From Bacteroidales bacterium CF (lineage in GTDB: Bacteria > Bacteroidota > Bacteroidia > Bacteroidales > UBA932): a stretch of 64,000 nt of DNA. Position numbers and translations under genes: made by a program. Location of the stretch: positions 62,001 to 126,000 of the forward strand of contig CP006772.1 in the NCBI GenBank assembly GCA_000473305.1, written 5' to 3'. The notes under the pieces were generated by a model. That model saw only the letters and a list, made by a program, of their open reading frames with translations. It was not told the DNA's origin and made no database searches. Shown here piece by piece: positions 61,100 to 64,000 of this stretch; position 1 is the first letter of the stretch; every line of letters begins with the position of its first letter.

Positions 61100-62251
61100 A
61101 TGAAAGATCAAGAAATTATAAATGATTGTTCGAGGGGTTGCAAGACCTGGAAGGATCAGGACGAAGAGATCAAAGTCCGCTACAGCAAGGGATGCTGTAA
61201 GCTGAGCGTCTTTGATTGGCTTCAGGGAATCACAGACGAGCAGGCAAAGGATCTGTACGAGGTCCGCTTTAAGAATACCAGAAAATCTTACTATAAAAAC
61301 ACCTCTGGTCAACAGATAGAGGTTGGGGATATCGTAACCGTTGAGGCAACAAACGGCCACGATGTGGGTATAGTGACACTTTCAGGGCCTGTTATACTTG
61401 CGCAGCTAAGGCGCAACAATATAGAATCCGGTAAATTCGAGTTCAAGAAGATATACCGTAAAGCAAAGGGCCTCGACATAGAGCGGTGGCAGGAAGCGAT
61501 ATCCAGAGAGCACAAGACAATGATTCGCTCGAGACAGATAGCTGCATCTCTCGGATTAAGCATGAAGATTGGTGATGTCGAATTCCAGGGAGATGGCACA
61601 AAGGCTATCTTCTATTATATCGCAGATGAGAGGGTTGACTTCAGGCAGCTTATCCGTCTGTTTGCAGATGAGTTTAAGATCAGGATAGAGATGCGCCAGA
61701 TAGGGGCAAGACAAGAGGCCGGACTTATAGGGGGTATTGGTGTCTGCGGACAGGAACTTTGCTGTGCAAGGTTTATGTCTGATTTTCAGTCCATAACCAC
61801 GCAGGCAGCCAGATGTCAGGACTTGTCTCTTAATCCTCAGAAACTTGCGGGTCAGTGCAGTAAGCTTAAGTGCTGCATCAATTATGAGGCGGCTGTTTAT
61901 ATCGATGCTCACTCTACAATGCCGGTGGTAAAAGCGCCGCTTGATACTGATGAGGGGCCGGCATTCCTTGTTAAGACAGACGTCCTGAAAGGGGTAATGT
62001 GGTTCTCTTATGAGCAGAACAGCATGGCGGGAATGTTCCCTGTTACTTTCGAGTGTGTGAGAGAGATCCTGAAACAAAACCGTAAGGGTGTCAAGGTTCC
62101 CGATCTAAGACCGGACAAAGAGGCCGGGCCTGAATTCAAGAGTGCTGTCGGAGAGGGGAGTATCTCAAGGTTTGATGAGGAGAAGAGAGGGAATAGCAAT
62201 AACCACAAAAAGAAAAAGAAGCAATCTCCTAAAAAAGGCAATGAGAATTAA
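61100..62251 (+). CDS. ricT: PSP1-domain protein RicT
   Basis: This 383-residue protein has the PSP1 domain (about 110-260). The Cys motifs GVCGQELCCARF and AGQCSKLKCCINYE lie at about 215-275; in RicT they bind an iron-sulfur cluster with partner proteins. In Bacillus RicT helps RNA processing and development; its job in Bacteroidota is unknown. The tail is basic, ending in a Lys-rich stretch. gldH starts inside its last codons. Confidence 0.9.
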   Translation: MKDQEIINDCSRGCKTWKDQDEEIKVRYSKGCCKLSVFDWLQGITDEQAKDLYEVRFKNTRKSYYKNTSGQQIEVGDIVTVEATNGHDVGIVTLSGPVILAQLRRNNIESGKFEFKKIYRKAKGLDIERWQEAISREHKTMIRSRQIAASLGLSMKIGDVEFQGDGTKAIFYYIADERVDFRQLIRLFADEFKIRIEMRQIGARQEAGLIGGIGVCGQELCCARFMSDFQSITTQAARCQDLSLNPQKLAGQCSKLKCCINYEAAVYIDAHSTMPVVKAPLDTDEGPAFLVKTDVLKGVMWFSYEQNSMAGMFPVTFECVREILKQNRKGVKVPDLRPDKEAGPEFKSAVGEGSISRFDEEKRGNSNNHKKKKKQSPKKGNEN

Positions 62252-62669
62252 GGACAAAGTGCTCTTATTGACTCTGGTCTCGGTCATTCTATGCTCCTGT
62301 TCAACCGATAAACCTGAACCGAGTGTACAGTGGTTCCGTCTTATCAACAGGAATGTCGGGAAAACCTACAATATCGATTTTAGCTTAAGGGTATCAAGAG
62401 CATATAAAGGGCATGAACTGCCGCTCAGGCTGGAGATTCTCTCCCCGGAAGGGAAAAGGTATGTTGACACATTGAGGATACCGGTTAACAGAGAGACTCA
62501 CAATCACACAGTAAACATAATTCCAAGCGGAGTCTGGAATGACATAATCTGGCACTACAGAAAGGATGTCTCTTTCCCGGAAACGGGGAAATGGCTGTTT
62601 GCCGTTCATTATATAGACCCGGAGAAGAAAAAAGGAAAGGTAGAGGAATTAGAAATGAGGATAAAATAA
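62241..62669 (+). CDS. gldH: Gliding motility lipoprotein GldH
   Basis: The start is placed at the ATG giving MRIKDKVLLLTLVSVILCSC, a lipoprotein signal with the lipid Cys at about 20; an ATG 99 bases upstream lies within ricT. The 142-residue product has the GldH pattern (INRNVGKTYNIDFSLRVSRAYKGHELPLRLEI). GldH supports gliding or type IX secretion in some Bacteroidota, but homologues also occur in non-gliding Bacteroidales. It overlaps ricT by 11 bases. Confidence 0.82.
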   Translation: MRIKDKVLLLTLVSVILCSCSTDKPEPSVQWFRLINRNVGKTYNIDFSLRVSRAYKGHELPLRLEILSPEGKRYVDTLRIPVNRETHNHTVNIIPSGVWNDIIWHYRKDVSFPETGKWLFAVHYIDPEKKKGKVEELEMRIK

Positions 62670-62671
62670 GA

Positions 62672-63349
62672 ATGGGAAAGGATAAATTAAAGAGATTCGC
62701 CGAGAATGAGACTTTCGGCAACCTGTATCAACCTGATTTCGATGAGGTGTTCAGAAGGGAGTACAGGCTGAAGGGTAAATGGAAGGAGGAGGTATTTAAA
62801 AACCAGAACCCGATAGTGCTTGAGCTGGGTTGCGGAAGAGGTGAGTATACTGTTGAGATGGCCAGGAGAAATCCTCATATAAACTATATGGGTATAGATA
62901 TTAAAGGGGCAAGATTGTGGAGAGGAGCCAAGAGTGCCATTGAGGAGAAACTGGACAATGTGGCCTTTGTCCGTTGCAGGATTGAGTTTATTGAGAATCT
63001 GTTTGACAAGGATGAGATCTCTTCAATCTGGATAACATTTGCTGACCCTCAGATAAACAGAGAAAACAAAAGGCTCACAGGTCCGGTATTTCTGGAGAGA
63101 TACAAAAAATTCCTTGAGCCCGGAGGAGTAATTCACCTCAAGACTGACAGCAGTTTCCTGCATGAATACACTCTTGAGCTTGCAAAGGAGTGCAAATACG
63201 AGATTATTGAGGCGAATAGTGATATTTACGGGACAGGGCGTGCTGAAGGAGTCCTCACAATAAGGACACATTATGAGGAGCATTTTCTGTCGCAGGGTTT
63301 TCCGATAACCTACATGGCTTTCCGGATTACTCAGAAGCCTCTCTGGTAG
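62672..63349 (+). CDS. trmB: tRNA (guanine-N7-)-methyltransferase
   Basis: This 225-residue enzyme methylates G46 of tRNA. The SAM motif is VLELGCGRGEYTVEMARRNP, followed by NYMGIDIKGARLWRGAKSA and the TrmB segment IWITFADPQINRENKRLTGP. The ATG giving MGKDKLKRFAENE is chosen over an upstream one that lies in gldH. It starts 2 bases after gldH and its last 23 bases overlap the end of a minus-strand gene. Confidence 0.93.
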   Translation: MGKDKLKRFAENETFGNLYQPDFDEVFRREYRLKGKWKEEVFKNQNPIVLELGCGRGEYTVEMARRNPHINYMGIDIKGARLWRGAKSAIEEKLDNVAFVRCRIEFIENLFDKDEISSIWITFADPQINRENKRLTGPVFLERYKKFLEPGGVIHLKTDSSFLHEYTLELAKECKYEIIEANSDIYGTGRAEGVLTIRTHYEEHFLSQGFPITYMAFRITQKPLW

Positions 63350-63812
63350 CGTACTCTATTGATCTTGCAAGTCTGAACACATCTTTTCTCATGCCGTCAA
63401 GGACAATTGGATTGTCAGTGAAATCAACGACGATTGTGTCTTCATACATCCTGAACATGCGGGTGACAGGGGACTTATGCCTGAAGGTGATGGTGTTGGC
63501 GCTCTCGGCAACTATAATGTAGTTGCTGTTTTCAAATACCTTCAATACTTTATCCCTCTCCTCGGCGAACGGCCTGTTGAGGTATGCACGTTTTTTAATG
63601 AAACTGACAAGCGGATAAGCAAAAGAGATAACAATGAAAAAGATCAGAAGCTGTGTGCCTGTACCGGCTCTGAAAAGACTTTCGTAATTAAACTCTTTTT
63701 GTCCGGATGTAAGGGCAAATATGGTAATGATAAGAAAAAATACGATTGCCATATATACCAGGTATTTAACCACTCTTATCAAGTACTTTTTGAAATCAAA
63801 GCCACTTTTCAT
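63327..63812 (-). CDS. Two-span membrane protein of unknown function
   Basis: This 161-residue protein has two hydrophobic helices (about 11-33, VVKYLVYMAIVFFLIITIFAL; about 50-68, TQLLIFFIVISFAYPLVSF). A soluble C-terminal domain follows (about 80-160), with NSNYIIVAESANTITFRHKS and IVVDFTDNPIVLDGMRKDV, which could be a small beta domain similar to PH/YcxB-like folds. I do not recognise the family. A -7 box TAGCTTTG is at 63850-63857. It overlaps the end of trmB by 23 bases. Confidence 0.7.
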   Translation of the reverse strand: MKSGFDFKKYLIRVVKYLVYMAIVFFLIITIFALTSGQKEFNYESLFRAGTGTQLLIFFIVISFAYPLVSFIKKRAYLNRPFAEERDKVLKVFENSNYIIVAESANTITFRHKSPVTRMFRMYEDTIVVDFTDNPIVLDGMRKDVFRLARSIEYATREASE

Positions 63813-63849
63813 AATTGTTTAGATTTAAGAAACGATAACATTATCAACG

Positions 63850-63857
63850 CAAAGCTA
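63850..63857 (-). promoter_or_regulatory. -7 box of the two-span membrane protein gene
   Basis: TAGCTTTG on the minus strand matches TAnnTTTG and lies 37 bases before the start codon. Confidence 0.4.
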
Positions 63858-63907
63858 AATAAAAATCTTAAATTTGTTTGTTATTAAGAATAAATAAAGT
63901 CAGAGAC

Positions 63908-64000
63908 ATGGAAAACGAGAAAAAATTAAAAAATCTGGTTATTGTTCTAGCAGTAGTTGCTGTTTTACTTGCTGCATTTCTTGCTTATATCTGGATTGAC
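63908..64000 (+). CDS. Start of a membrane protein, cut by the window end
   Basis: An ATG at 63908 opens a frame that runs to the window end without a stop (31 codons). The product begins with a charged MENEKKLKNL and continues with a hydrophobic helix rich in Val, Leu and Ala ending YIWID. This is the pattern of a protein with a single N-terminal membrane anchor and a periplasmic body. The body is not in the window, so the family cannot be named. Confidence 0.65.
   Translation, partial: MENEKKLKNLVIVLAVVAVLLAAFLAYIWID

Overview
The window looks like chromosomal DNA of a Bacteroidota bacterium, most likely order Bacteroidales. It carries a SusC/SusD pair driven by an ECF sigma/FecR trio, many lipoproteins, GldH, LptE and a PorT-like barrel, a split transketolase, an S46 dipeptidyl-peptidase and an EF-G2 paralogue. 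Several genes are preceded by the Bacteroidota -7 box TAnnTTTG. No rRNA, tRNA or CRISPR array was recognised.

Layout. 0-10.2 kb: an ECF sigma factor, a FecR anti-sigma factor, a SusC receptor with an STN signalling domain, SusD, a DUF4843-like lipoprotein, a PKD-like lipoprotein and a TlpA-type thioredoxin, closed by a strong terminator. 10.3-10.6 kb: two palindromic repeat elements. 11.0-15.7 kb: a visibly A+T-richer operon of four exported lipoproteins (two beta-propellers, a CxxC thioredoxin-like protein and a transglutaminase-like protein with a discoidin-like tail). 15.7-16.0 kb: a large hairpin element with a partial tandem duplication, abutting the aspS promoter. 16-28.6 kb: housekeeping genes (aspS, CNNM transporter, mrp, S46 peptidase, glycerate kinase, rnhB, two small regulators, EF-G2, lolD, tRNA methyltransferase). 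28.5-31.9 kb (minus): split transketolase, ECF sigma, membrane anti-sigma candidate and periplasmic CpxP-like protein in one tight run. 32-39.3 kb: lepA, a second repeat cluster, an OmpA-like lipoprotein, kdsB, a sigma-54 activator, lptE, a small acidic protein and secG. 39.4-41.9 kb: a PspC-PadR-PspC envelope-stress operon. Then kbl, an intact IS4-family element, and tetR-tolC-MFP-RND plus a small PII-like gene. 51-64 kb: trxA, beta-barrel protein, LOG protein, prenyl synthase, DUF3109, M16 protease, TPR protein, U32 protein, holB, ricT, gldH, trmB and two membrane proteins, the last cut by the window end.

Most notable: (1) the four-lipoprotein island between repeat elements; (2) two repeat families, each present at both 10-16 kb and 33.8 kb; (3) an IS4 element with a 9-bp target duplication that separates the -33 and -7 boxes of the tetR/RND promoter; (4) an EF-G2 lacking the catalytic histidine, where LepA in the same window keeps it. 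Repeat and hairpin alignments were done by hand.
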